In this document: positions 38,441 to 46,794 of the stretch, one piece after another
How the letters are laid out: every line of letters begins with the position of its first letter
Numbering within the stretch: position 1 is the stretch's first letter
Assembly: GCA_021776135.1 (NCBI GenBank)
Contig: JAJFGL010000041.1
Span: 43,994-107,993, forward strand
Source of the DNA: Kiloniellaceae bacterium
Lineage (GTDB): Bacteria > Pseudomonadota > Alphaproteobacteria > Kiloniellales > J153
Length of the DNA stretch: 64,000 nt
Reading direction: 5' to 3'
Program-made: the position numbers and the translations under genes
Notes under the pieces: generated by a model
The model's input: the letters and a program-made list of their open reading frames with translations, nothing else
Databases searched by the model: none
What the model was told of the DNA's origin: nothing

Positions 38441-39022
38441 ATGATTAGGCATGTCGTGGTTGCATTGTCTTTGATTCTTTTTTCGATCCCGGCGGCCGCG
38501 GCTGAGCTTGCGACCGGGATTGCCTTGTTCGAGGCTGGCGAATTCGAAAAAGCGCACGACGAGTTGACACCCCTGGCCCGGCAGGGCGATCCGCGCGCGC
38601 AATACATACTGGGCGTCATGTATTTGAACGAATACCTTGTCCCGTCCAGCGCGACGGCGGCTGTGGAATGGATTGAAAGGGCGGCGGAGCAAGATTTTTC
38701 GGCTGCACAGACCGAACTTGGGCGAATGTACCGGAACGGCGACGGCGTGCCGCAGGATTACGGCAAGATGGCGCTGTGGTACGCGCGCGCTGCCGAGCAG
38801 GGTGACGTGGGCGCTCAATTGTTTCTCGCAGACGCCTATGCCTACGGTTACGGCGTTGAGGTCAATCTCGTCCAAGCCTACATGTGGTACGAAATCGCGA
38901 TTCAATACTGGGGATCGCTCGCCGTCCGGGCGCGAGACGTCGTGGCTGAAGGAATGTCAGCCGATCAGATCGCTGAATCGGTCCAGTTGGCGGGTAAGTG
39001 GATCAAGGACCACGCCAACTAA
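38441..39022 (+). CDS. Exported Sel1-repeat protein
   Basis: 193 residues with a signal peptide (cleavage near AAAAEL) and three to four Sel1 repeats (AQYILGVMYLNE, AQTELGRMYRNGDGVPQD, AQLFLADAYAYGYGVEVN). Sel1 repeats form an alpha-solenoid for protein-protein contact. It is the last plus-strand gene of this block and is convergent with the histidine kinase gene, whose stop overlaps its own. A scaffold role in the island is possible but not shown. Confidence 0.85.
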   Translation: MIRHVVVALSLILFSIPAAAAELATGIALFEAGEFEKAHDELTPLARQGDPRAQYILGVMYLNEYLVPSSATAAVEWIERAAEQDFSAAQTELGRMYRNGDGVPQDYGKMALWYARAAEQGDVGAQLFLADAYAYGYGVEVNLVQAYMWYEIAIQYWGSLAVRARDVVAEGMSADQIAESVQLAGKWIKDHAN

Positions 39023-40506
39023 AGATCTGGCGAGCGTTCCACCGCTTCTTCATTCAAATCTGGCTCAACCGTAATGAGATGGATCGTGAAAACGGCGCCG
39101 CCACCTGGCGCGTCATCGACCGCTATTTCGCCGCCCATGCTCTCGACGATACGCTTGACGATCGATAGACCGAGGCCGGCCCCAGGCCCATTTTTTTGAT
39201 CGCCACGCCAGAAACGGTGAAATATCGCGTCGCGTTCCTCCGGCGGCACACCCTTTCCCTGGTCTATGACGCGGACTTCTCCATTCTGGTTCAGACGGGC
39301 TTCGACCGTTGTGCCGGAGGGGGTGTGGGCCAGGGCGTTCTCAATCAGGTTGCGGACCGCCCGGTTTAGCATTCGCACGCAGCCCTTGACGAAGATGGGT
39401 CCCTCCGACCCGGTCAGCGCGAGTTGCTTCTTGTCGCGCACGGCCAAGGGCGCGAGGGTGGCAATCACTTCGGCGCAGACGCCGTGAAGGTCGGCCGGTT
39501 CCGCGTCTTTCATGGCTTCGCTGCGCGATTCAAGTTCGGCAAGATCGAGGAGTTGATGCACCACGTCGGTCATGGCATCGACATCCTCGCGTAACGCGGA
39601 AGCGACTGACTTGTCCTTCAATGTATCCAGGTGAGCCCGTAGAACGGCAAGAGGTGTCAGGAGTTCGTGCGCGGCGTCGGCGCTGAATTGGCGTTGCGAG
39701 TCGAGGGCGCGATCAAGTCGGTCCAAAGCACCGTTAGTAGCAACAATTAGCGGCATGATTTCCCTGGGCATACCCTGAATTGGCAGGCGTACACCCGAGG
39801 ATCGCGGGCCAATCTCGGCGGCGCATTTGGACGCAAGTTTGATAGGTGCAATGGCGCGCCGCATGATCCCGAATACGAGTACGCCATATAACGCGCTGAA
39901 GATTCCGACAAGGCCGACAAGCATTGTGATTGTGGTCTGGTCTATCCTTTCTTTGACGTCGGTTACATCCGTATAGACCTCAAACACGCCAACTATATTT
40001 TGGTTGTCATCGAAGATGGGTAAATAAGTCTCGACGATATCCCGAAGAAAGACCTCGCCGGAGAAGGCGCTAAATCGGTCTCTCAAAGATAGGGCGCTAC
40101 TTGCTTGGCCATCTTGCGCAGCTGTCATGAAGGCGGCGCTGTTCGAATAGTCCTCCCCAATTTGCGGTTGATCGGTGGAAAAAATCGTTATCCCTTCTTT
40201 GCTGTATATCTTGACCTTGAGAACGTGCATATTCGCCGTCAGCGCCCTGATCGCAACGTCGATACTTTGTGTCTCCGGCCGTGCTCGCAAGGTGGCAGAA
40301 TCCAAGTTTCCCGCCTCGGCTATATAGCTGCCGTAACGATCCCAGACTGTATTTAGTAGAATCCTGTCGATGCCAATGTTGTGCTTGGTCGACATTTCGG
40401 TGAGGTTGCGCACAGCCTGCTGATAGTAAAACCATGCGACCATGGCCAGAGCCAACAGCAGGACGATCGCACTGGCCAATGCCAGAAAACGGTGAATTCT
40501 CAACAT
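39019..40506 (-). CDS. Sensor histidine kinase
   Basis: 495-residue inner-membrane kinase. The first transmembrane helix is at about 8-30, followed by a periplasmic Cache-like region (about 31-190, with FSTDQPQIGEDYS) and a second helix (about 195-218). The H-box is SADAAHELLTPLAVLRAH with His near 284, then N-box (RNLIENALAH), G-boxes (DQGKGVP, GAGLGLSIVKR) and the usual ATPase fold. It belongs with the OmpR-type regulator encoded just upstream on the same strand. The stimulus is unknown; redox or ligand state of the cytochrome system is an obvious guess. Confidence 0.92.
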   Translation of the reverse strand: MLRIHRFLALASAIVLLLALAMVAWFYYQQAVRNLTEMSTKHNIGIDRILLNTVWDRYGSYIAEAGNLDSATLRARPETQSIDVAIRALTANMHVLKVKIYSKEGITIFSTDQPQIGEDYSNSAAFMTAAQDGQASSALSLRDRFSAFSGEVFLRDIVETYLPIFDDNQNIVGVFEVYTDVTDVKERIDQTTITMLVGLVGIFSALYGVLVFGIMRRAIAPIKLASKCAAEIGPRSSGVRLPIQGMPREIMPLIVATNGALDRLDRALDSQRQFSADAAHELLTPLAVLRAHLDTLKDKSVASALREDVDAMTDVVHQLLDLAELESRSEAMKDAEPADLHGVCAEVIATLAPLAVRDKKQLALTGSEGPIFVKGCVRMLNRAVRNLIENALAHTPSGTTVEARLNQNGEVRVIDQGKGVPPEERDAIFHRFWRGDQKNGPGAGLGLSIVKRIVESMGGEIAVDDAPGGGAVFTIHLITVEPDLNEEAVERSPDL

Positions 40507-40572
40507 GAGATGGCTCGCGCTCCAACGCTTGGGGTGGGGCTGAATTTTGTAGGCTGGAGGCGATCCACGCCA

Positions 40573-41256
40573 TCACTCCTCATCTGTGGTCATCAGATAC
40601 CCGATGCCGCGAACAGTGTGGATCGTGGCATTAGCTCCGGAGTCGGTCAGTTTCTTGCGAACCCGGTGAACCAGGACTTCAACTGAATTGGAAGACAAAT
40701 CCTCACCTGCGCCATAAAGGCTTTGTTCCATAAGGTGTTTTGGCGCCACCTTTCCGCCGCGGCGCATCAGTTGCTCTAGGACGCTAAGCTCGCGGCGTGA
40801 GAATGGCAGAGGCCGGTCACACCCCTCCAGATGCGCTTCTCTGGCCACGACGTCTAGCTCGATATTGCCGGCCCTCAGCGTCTTGCCTAGGGTGGCGTAC
40901 GGCCGTCTCAGCAAGGCATGGAGGCGGGCTATAAGCTCTTCCATCGCGAAGGGTTTGGTCAGGTAATCGTCAGCGCCGGCATTTAAACCCCCAATTTTGT
41001 CTGCAAGCTGCACTCGCGAAGTCAGAATCAGCACCGGGATCGCCTTGTCTTTGGCCCGGAGTTGGTTAAGAAGCTCAAGCCCATCTATGTCGGGCAAACC
41101 CAAATCCAGGATGACCACGTCGTAACGGACACATTCGAAATCTTCCAGCGCATCGGACCCCTTGGCGGCCAGGTCCACGTCGAATTGTGCGGCCTTTAGC
41201 CCTTTGCGGATAAAGCCCGCCAGACGTGCATGGTCTTCGATCAGGAGTATCCGCAC
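40573..41256 (-). CDS. OmpR-family response regulator
   Basis: 227-residue DNA-binding regulator. The GTG at 41256 is preferred because AGGGAA precedes it and it yields the usual RILLIEDH start; a longer frame opens at 41319. The receiver domain has the phosphoacceptor in VVILDLGLPD and the Lys in LTKPF. The C-terminal winged helix ends with VLVHRVRKKL and RGIGYLM. OmpR-type regulators bind direct repeats of 11-base period; CTTACA repeats of that geometry lie before its own gene and before two cytochrome operons. Confidence 0.93.
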   Translation of the reverse strand: MRILLIEDHARLAGFIRKGLKAAQFDVDLAAKGSDALEDFECVRYDVVILDLGLPDIDGLELLNQLRAKDKAIPVLILTSRVQLADKIGGLNAGADDYLTKPFAMEELIARLHALLRRPYATLGKTLRAGNIELDVVAREAHLEGCDRPLPFSRRELSVLEQLMRRGGKVAPKHLMEQSLYGAGEDLSSNSVEVLVHRVRKKLTDSGANATIHTVRGIGYLMTTDEE

Positions 41257-41372
41257 GGGTTTCCCTTTCGTCTTACAGGAATCGACGTACTGTGCCCGGC
41301 CCCCGGGCTCACGAATCATCCGTCAGGAAAGCCGTTCCTAAAAAATGAGCCATTTTGGGCCGTTCCAGACCG

Positions 41373-41393
41373 TTGTAAGGACGCCGTAAGGTG
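41373..41393 (-). promoter_or_regulatory. CTTACA direct-repeat operator before the response regulator (copy 3)
   Basis: Read on the minus strand: CTTAC-GGCGTC-CTTACAA, again with an 11-base period, 117 bases upstream of the regulator start. One half-site is degenerate. This fits autoregulation of the two-component operon. Confidence 0.5.
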
Positions 41394-41580
41394 CACCGAG
41401 TATATATATCCTCGGTCTCATAGGCCAAGGTTTGCCTTTGTGGACCATGTGCATTCGTAAACTCATCAAGCGGTGCCCCAAACCCATATCGGGTGCTGAG
41501 TCGCCGCTTTTTCTTTGCCTATAGATTGCTCGTTGACTATCGCCGCTTGAGCGCAACGGCGATGTATCCAGCCCTGGCAA

Positions 41581-41601
41581 ATTCTTACAAAAAGCTTACA
41601 A
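41581..41601 (+). promoter_or_regulatory. CTTACA direct-repeat operator (copy 2)
   Basis: ATTCTTACA-AAAAG-CTTACAA differs from the copy at 20235 in two of 21 bases. It lies 42 bases before the triheme lipoprotein gene. The 386-base gap between the divergent regulator and this gene otherwise holds a TATATATAT run at 41401 and no gene. Confidence 0.6.
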
Positions 41602-41642
41602 TTAGAAAACTCGATAATGTCGGCTGCCGGAGTGGTCGAGAC

Positions 41643-42275
41643 ATGGCCAGGATTTCAGTAGGAAAACTGACCGCAACAGCGATACTTGCGGGAGGCCTCT
41701 TATTGGCCGGATGCGATAAGCCGGACGATCTTAAGTCCTTCGCCACGAAAGGGCCGCCATCAGCCGAACCGACTTCAGCGCCCGCATCTCTACCGTCGCC
41801 GGAGCCGGTAATACCTTGGTTGCTGCTTACGGATGACAATCTGCACGACCCCGAAAATCCAGCCTTGCCGCTCTTGCAGGAACCGGCCGAGGCCTTAGCG
41901 GTCTTGGCGCCAGCTCAGGAGGGCAATTTTGTCGATTGGGTCGCGGCGCTACGCTCCGGCGAAATATCCCCGCGCACCAACGTCTACCCGGAAACCAAGA
42001 TCCGTGTGATCGACCTCGATATTCTGATGACCGACACGGCCGCGATGCCGGTCGTGCGTTTTCCGCACCGGCCGCATACCGAATGGCTGGATTGCAAAAA
42101 TTGCCACGATAAAATTTTCGTGGCGAAACGTGGCGCTAATCCAGTGAACATGTTCAGGATCTTGCAAGGAGATTACTGCGGCCAATGCCATGGCGCTGTC
42201 TCGTTCCCGCTGACCCAGTGCCAGCGCTGCCATAGTGTCCCGCGCGAACAGGTACTAAGGATGGTGCCGGAATGA
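41643..42275 (+). CDS. Triheme cytochrome c lipoprotein
   Basis: 210 residues with a lipobox (GGLLLAGC) and three heme motifs, CKNCH, CGQCH and CQRCH. It shares LHDPENPALPLLQEP, FVDWVAALRSGEISPR and PHRPHTEWLDCKNCHDKIF with the product of 25753, so they are paralogues. This copy is lipid-anchored, perhaps at the outer membrane. A CTTACA operator lies directly upstream. Its stop overlaps the next gene's start (ATGA). Confidence 0.92.
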   Translation: MARISVGKLTATAILAGGLLLAGCDKPDDLKSFATKGPPSAEPTSAPASLPSPEPVIPWLLLTDDNLHDPENPALPLLQEPAEALAVLAPAQEGNFVDWVAALRSGEISPRTNVYPETKIRVIDLDILMTDTAAMPVVRFPHRPHTEWLDCKNCHDKIFVAKRGANPVNMFRILQGDYCGQCHGAVSFPLTQCQRCHSVPREQVLRMVPE

Positions 42276-42679
42276 GACTTGCACTTGCGACCATACGGCG
42301 GCTGGGGTGGCGATTCCTACCGTTTTTCCTGGCGGTGCTGGCGCTCGGTTTTATCTGGCCGGTGGCGGCCGAATACGGTGACGTCGTCTTGAACCACAGT
42401 TCCGATCGCGCCGGGGTCCGCCCGGTCATATTTCCTCATTGGTTCCATCGCATCCGCTTCCGCTGCAAGGTGTGCCATCATGAGCTTGGCTTCGAGATGC
42501 GGGCCGGCGCCAATGACGTGAAAATGAGTGATCTGGCGCAGGGCAAATTCTGCGGCATGTGCCACAACAACGAAGTCGCCTGGGGCCTGGAAAACTGCGG
42601 CCTTTGCCATTCGGGGAAACAGGGATTAGCCGGCGGTATATATGGCGGACACCGGACCTTGGGTCCTGGACGATGGTGA
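42272..42679 (+). CDS. c7-type triheme cytochrome, paralogue of 25296-25718
   Basis: 135 residues: signal peptide (ending near VAAEYG) and CKVCH, CGMCH and CGLCH. The core AEYGDVV, PHWFHRIRFRC, HELGFEMRAGANDVKM and NNEVAWGLENC nearly repeats that of the earlier gene. The gene pair is in the opposite order from that at 25.3 kb, which suggests duplication followed by rearrangement. The protein is likely a periplasmic shuttle. Confidence 0.92.
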   Translation: MRLALATIRRLGWRFLPFFLAVLALGFIWPVAAEYGDVVLNHSSDRAGVRPVIFPHWFHRIRFRCKVCHHELGFEMRAGANDVKMSDLAQGKFCGMCHNNEVAWGLENCGLCHSGKQGLAGGIYGGHRTLGPGRW

Positions 42680-42723
42680 CCGCTAGATATAGGGGGTGAA
42701 CCCTGACGTCATTCAAATATCAC

Positions 42724-42737
42724 TTGACTTGGATCAG
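42724..42737 (+). promoter_or_regulatory. FNR box before hemA
   Basis: TTGACTTGGATCAG has the FNR dyad TTGAC-N4-ATCAG with two departures from consensus. It lies 247 bases before the hemA start, in a 304-base gap with no gene. FnrL control of hemA is known in other alphaproteobacteria. Confidence 0.6.
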
Positions 42738-42983
42738 TTACCGTTCACGCAAGATGTCCTATCGTTTATCATGAAGTAATGAGGCAGCCACGCGATCTTG
42801 CGATGGCAGCCCGATGAATGCATGTGGTTAACGTTTTGTTGGGTGGCTATGGCATAGTCAGCAACAGCTTCGCCGTGGATTTTCGGTTTGGAGCTTGCCA
42901 GCCATCCGCAATGTTGAGATCCCGCACCGGCTCGAGCTGTTCGCAGCCAAGTGGCCGGGAGGGGTCCGCAAGGAGGCCGGACC

Positions 42984-44195
42984 ATGGACTACAATCGCTT
43001 TTTCAATGACAAGCTCGAGGCTCTGAAACGCGAAGGGCGCTATCGGATCTTCGCTAATCTGGCCCGCAACGCCGGGCGCTTTCCCTTGGCGCAGAATTAC
43101 GGCGACTCCGGGCCGCGTGAAATCACCGTTTGGTGCAGCAACGACTACCTGGGGATGGGACAGCACCCGGCTGTCATCGAGGCTATGACCCAGGCGGTCG
43201 AGAAATTCGGATGCGGCGCGGGGGGAACCCGCAACATTTCTGGTTCCTCGCACCCGGTCATGGTGCTGGAGCGTGAACTGGCCGATCTGCACGGCAAACC
43301 GGCGGCCTTAGTCTTCACCTCCGGTTACGTGGCGAATCAAGCGTCGCTTTGCACCCTGGCGGCGATGCTGCCGGGATGTATAGTATTTTCCGATGCCCTC
43401 AACCATGCTTCCATGATCGAAGGCATCAGGTACAGCCGGGCTGCCAAAGCGATCTTCCGGCATAACGATCCCGCCCACCTCGACAGCCTGCTTAGCAACG
43501 CGGACCCGGCCTTACCAAAGATCGTCGCCTTCGAATCGGTGTATTCGATGGACGGCGATATCTCGCCGATCGCCGAGATCTGCGATGTGGCAGAGCGGCA
43601 TGGCGCCCTGACCTATCTGGATGAGGTCCATGCCGTCGGCCTTTACGGGCCCCGCGGTGGCGGTATCGCGGAAAAGCGCGGCCTGATGGAGCGAATCGAC
43701 GTGATCAACGGAACGCTCGCGAAAGCGTTCGGCGTTCTGGGTGGCTACATTGCCTCTTCCCGCGAAATCGCCGATACAATCCGCAGCTATTCTTCCGCCT
43801 TCATTTTCACGACCGCCCTGCCGCCTGCCGTAGCCGCCGGTGCCTTGGTCTCCGTACGCCACCTGAAAAACAGCGGCAACGAGCGGGCCATACATCAAGA
43901 ACGTGCGGCAACCCTGAAGAAACGCCTGCGTCAGAGCGGACTTCCGGTCATGCCGTCGCAAAGCCACATTGTGCCGGTTTTGGTCGGCGACCCGGTGCGT
44001 TGCAAGCAAGTCACGGATATTCTGCTCGACAACTATGGGATTTACATCCAACCGATCAACTATCCGACCGTGCCGCGCGGAACCGAGCGGCTGAGGATCA
44101 CCCCAGCACCCTACCACACGGACGCGATGATGGATGACCTGGTATCGGCGTTGAGCGAGATATGGAGTCGCCTCGAAATTCCCTGCGCTGCTTAG
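42984..44195 (+). CDS. hemA: 5-aminolevulinate synthase
   Basis: PLP enzyme that condenses glycine and succinyl-CoA to 5-aminolevulinate, the committed step of heme synthesis by the C4 pathway used by alphaproteobacteria. 403 residues; the start at 42984 follows a perfect AAGGAGG. Motifs: [33 protein letters not shown] and the PLP lysine in [14 protein letters not shown]. Placed at the end of the cytochrome island behind an FNR box, it probably supplies extra heme for the 45 heme sites when oxygen is low. It may be a second genomic copy. Confidence 0.95.
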   Translation: MDYNRFFNDKLEALKREGRYRIFANLARNAGRFPLAQNYGDSGPREITVWCSNDYLGMGQHPAVIEAMTQAVEKFGCGAGGTRNISGSSHPVMVLERELADLHGKPAALVFTSGYVANQASLCTLAAMLPGCIVFSDALNHASMIEGIRYSRAAKAIFRHNDPAHLDSLLSNADPALPKIVAFESVYSMDGDISPIAEICDVAERHGALTYLDEVHAVGLYGPRGGGIAEKRGLMERIDVINGTLAKAFGVLGGYIASSREIADTIRSYSSAFIFTTALPPAVAAGALVSVRHLKNSGNERAIHQERAATLKKRLRQSGLPVMPSQSHIVPVLVGDPVRCKQVTDILLDNYGIYIQPINYPTVPRGTERLRITPAPYHTDAMMDDLVSALSEIWSRLEIPCAA

Positions 44196-44285
44196 CAGAA
44201 GTTATGATGGTCGTTGAGAGGCGCTGAGCGGATTTATCGTACAAGATAGGTTTCAGAGTCATTGGCGTTTTGGGGGGGTGTTTAC

Positions 44286-44876
44286 GTGAATCGGTATGCC
44301 ACCAGACTATGCGAAGATTGCAGGCGAAGTCTTGTATTTCGTCGACGAATCGACATGCGGCTTTGCTCGCTTTGCCCGGTTCGGGAGTTGACGATCCCGA
44401 CATCGGAACTGATCAAATGGGACCGGCCCGAGTTGACCAGAGAGCGTATTTCCAGGATCCAACGCAGCTTCACTTGTTTACAGCCTGACATCGAGCTGTT
44501 TGTGCAAGTTCTCTACGCCCGGCTTTTCGCCGAGTATCCGCACATCAGGCGTTTATTTCGGGGCGACCAGATGGAGCAGGAGAAACAACTGGCGGTGATG
44601 CTGACTACCATGATCAAAGGGCTCGACCGCTTGGATGAACTCAAGCCGACACTCTGGGCACTCGGCCGCCGGCACATCAAGTATGGGGTTAGAGAAGCGG
44701 ACTACAACGCATTTTTTGAGGCGCTGATGTGGGCCCTGGGCGTCTTTCTTGGTGACCAGTTTTCACGCCCGACCAAAAATGCCTGGGTCAGCTTTTACGC
44801 ATTCATCTCCCAAATTATGCAGAACCAGCTAGACTGGCATAGCCCCGCCGGTCTGCACGACTTTGACGTGGCATAG
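44286..44876 (+). CDS. Single-domain globin with Cys-rich N-terminus
   Basis: A bacterial haemoglobin-like protein. The globin fold covers about the last 140 residues, starting with RISRIQRSFTCL; LWALGRRHIKYGV contains the proximal His. Before it lie C-E-D-C and C-S-L-C pairs that could bind a metal, an addition not usual for Vgb-type globins. The GTG at 44286 has a G-rich stretch upstream; ATG at 44355 would drop the first pair. It follows hemA and probably handles oxygen or nitric oxide. No reductase domain is attached. Confidence 0.82.
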   Translation: MNRYATRLCEDCRRSLVFRRRIDMRLCSLCPVRELTIPTSELIKWDRPELTRERISRIQRSFTCLQPDIELFVQVLYARLFAEYPHIRRLFRGDQMEQEKQLAVMLTTMIKGLDRLDELKPTLWALGRRHIKYGVREADYNAFFEALMWALGVFLGDQFSRPTKNAWVSFYAFISQIMQNQLDWHSPAGLHDFDVA

Positions 44877-45021
44877 GAAGACCCGAGTGGTCGGCCGCCG
44901 TGCGACCGGCAAGGCTCCAAAGCCTTAGCCTGCAATGCGCGTCAGCAACCAATAACGGCATAGTCACACCGAATCCGCTTGGGTTAGGAAATATTCGGTG
45001 ATGAAAACTTCTTTCAGATGG

Positions 45022-45371
45022 TGACCTGCCCCCTGAAAAGTGAGCCATGTTGAAAGTTAGAGTTTCGGCTATTTTGCGCTTGGAAGGAGTACGGAATGGC
45101 ACGGAAGAGATACGCGCCGGAGCAGATTATCGGGATGTTGCGCGAGGCCGAGGTTGGGCTGGGCCAAGGTAAGAAGACCGGGACGATCTGCCGCGGGCTG
45201 GACATATCGGAGTAGAGTTATTACCGCTGGCGGCGCGAATATGGCGGCCTAAAGGTGACGCAGGAGAAGCGGCTGAAGGAACTCGAGAAAGAGAGCCAGC
45301 GGCCACGCAAGGCGGTGTCGAACCTGACGCTGGATGCGTTGATATTGAAAAGAGGTGGTCGAGGGAAAGTT
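45022..45371 (+). mobile_element. IS3-family insertion sequence, left-end fragment
   Basis: Begins with the terminal repeat TGACCTGCCCCCTGAAAAGT and runs into an OrfA frame that ends where the IS6-family remnant begins. No OrfB or right end is present. Confidence 0.75.
45096..45371 (+). pseudogene. IS3-family OrfA with internal stop
   Basis: MARKRYAPEQIIGMLREAEV is a typical start of the helix-turn-helix protein of this IS family. A TAG at 45213-45215 replaces the expected Gln in ISEQSYYRW, and the frame then continues (EYGGLKVTQEKRLKELEKE) until the junction near 45370. It is inactive. Confidence 0.8.
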
Positions 45372-45721
45372 CTAAGTCCCTCGCGGCGCCGTGCTGGCGT
45401 CAATCATGTAGGTGCGGCACTTGCAGATCCGGCGGGCATAGGCTTTTCCGAATTTCAACACCCACAAACGCACCGTCTCGTAGCTGACATCGATTCCTCC
45501 CTCCGCGAGAAGATCCTCAACATCTCGGTAGCTCATCGTAAAACGAAAATAGAGCCAAACAGCTTATCGAATAATATTGGGGTGGAAGCGGTGGCGCCGG
45601 TATGAAATGTTCTGTATACACCGATCGTATCAAGCGAATACGCGAATACCCATGAGTTAAGTTGACAGACCCCCGTAACGGTCCCCGTCCGCACCGGCCA
45701 TCCACTTAACGTGTCAATGCC
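45372..45721 (-). mobile_element. Degenerate IS6-family remnant
   Basis: On the minus strand GGCATTGACACGTTAAGTG begins at 45721, the same end as the copy at 12628. A battered transposase N-terminus follows: RHRFHPNIIR, a stop, AVWLYFRF, a stop, MSYRDVEDLLAEGGIDVSYETVR and WVLKFGKAYARRICK. It ends at the IS3 fragment. Nested dead elements here suggest the left border of the 45.7-56.2 kb operon is old insertion debris. Confidence 0.75.
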
Positions 45722-45737
45722 GTCAATGTTCAAGGTC

Positions 45738-46769
45738 CTAATTACCGAGAACGCGCGCGAGGAAATTTTGCAGGTCGGCAAGCGCGCGATTTCGTGCGTC
45801 CACGTTGGAGCCGACGTGGGCGCCTTTTGTTGTGCACCGACTGACATAGTTCTGAAAATTCGACCAATCCTTGAATTGGCCCGTGCTCGCGATCACGAAT
45901 CCTTTTTCGCGGGCAAAATAGGCGCAGTCCTTCCAGCTCACGGCCCGCGGTAGATAGTCGCGGAACCGGCCCTTGTAATCGAACCCGTGCGCGGCGTTTT
46001 CATAAACGATTGAGCGGGCCTCGTAGCCGGACTTGGTTATCCGCTCGACATAGTCGGCGCAGGCTTGCGATCCGGACCAGTCATCCTCTTGGCCAAGCAG
46101 ATAGAGCATCGGCGCGCCGGTTAAGGCGATCTCGAAATCCTGCTCGCCGCACCATGGGTAGAACGCCACATGCGCCGCGAACCGGCGGCCTTGCTGAGCG
46201 AGGCGTTCGTGCAGCCTTTGGCGCGAGGCCCAGTCGGCAACGAGACCGCCCTTCGACCAACCAATGAGGGCGATTCTTTCCGGGTCGATCCCCGGGTGCG
46301 TCGCCAGGAGCGCCAAGGCCGTATAGGCGTCGGTCAGCATCGAATATGGCGATACCGCGTCCTGATCGCCGATCGTGGACTTGACGCCACGGGGTTCGAA
46401 GCTGTCGAGGACGAAGACCGCCAATCCCCACTCGGCCAAGGACTCGGCGTAACGGTATTGGTGATCCGACAGGCCGTCGCTTCCGTGCAGCAGGATCGCG
46501 GCGGGCAGAAGCCCGGAACGTCCTTCCGGTAAGATTAGATCGCCGGAGATCGTCACCGGCGTGCCGCCCGTGGCACCGTCCTGGATATCTGACAGGCCAA
46601 GGGTCGTGCTTGCGAACCTGACCCGGCCCGCCGTGCCGTCGCGCAAGCTCGTCACGAGCGGATCGCTGGACAGACGGGTCTCCGCCCGCCAAGCCCCGAT
46701 CGCGGCCACGCTCAGTACCACGCCGAGCGCGATGATCGAGATCCGGTGCCTTGCGAAGAATTTCACCAT
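45738..46769 (-). CDS. Membrane-anchored alpha/beta hydrolase (dienelactone-hydrolase-like)
   Basis: 343 residues with an N-terminal anchor or signal (about 8-28) and an alpha/beta hydrolase domain. The oxyanion segment is AAILLHGSDG, the nucleophile elbow LIGWSKGG, the acid near MLYLLGQEDDWS and the His in YENAAHGFDY. The nucleophile is Ser rather than the Cys of true dienelactone hydrolases, so an esterase, amidase or peptidase role is likely. It is the last gene of the sigma-54 operon and starts 26 bases after the transporter/sirtuin-like gene. Export suggests it acts on the periplasmic product. Confidence 0.85.
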   Translation of the reverse strand: MVKFFARHRISIIALGVVLSVAAIGAWRAETRLSSDPLVTSLRDGTAGRVRFASTTLGLSDIQDGATGGTPVTISGDLILPEGRSGLLPAAILLHGSDGLSDHQYRYAESLAEWGLAVFVLDSFEPRGVKSTIGDQDAVSPYSMLTDAYTALALLATHPGIDPERIALIGWSKGGLVADWASRQRLHERLAQQGRRFAAHVAFYPWCGEQDFEIALTGAPMLYLLGQEDDWSGSQACADYVERITKSGYEARSIVYENAAHGFDYKGRFRDYLPRAVSWKDCAYFAREKGFVIASTGQFKDWSNFQNYVSRCTTKGAHVGSNVDARNRALADLQNFLARVLGN

Positions 46770-46794
46770 GGCGTGTCTCGCGGACCGGGGGCCG

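Noticed and set aside
41338..41365. IS3-type end near AAAAAATGAGCCATTTT
   Set aside because: Short resemblance only, with no transposase or partner end.
42984..44195. hemA as a sign of a photosynthesis gene cluster
   Set aside because: No bch, crt or puf gene is present in the window.
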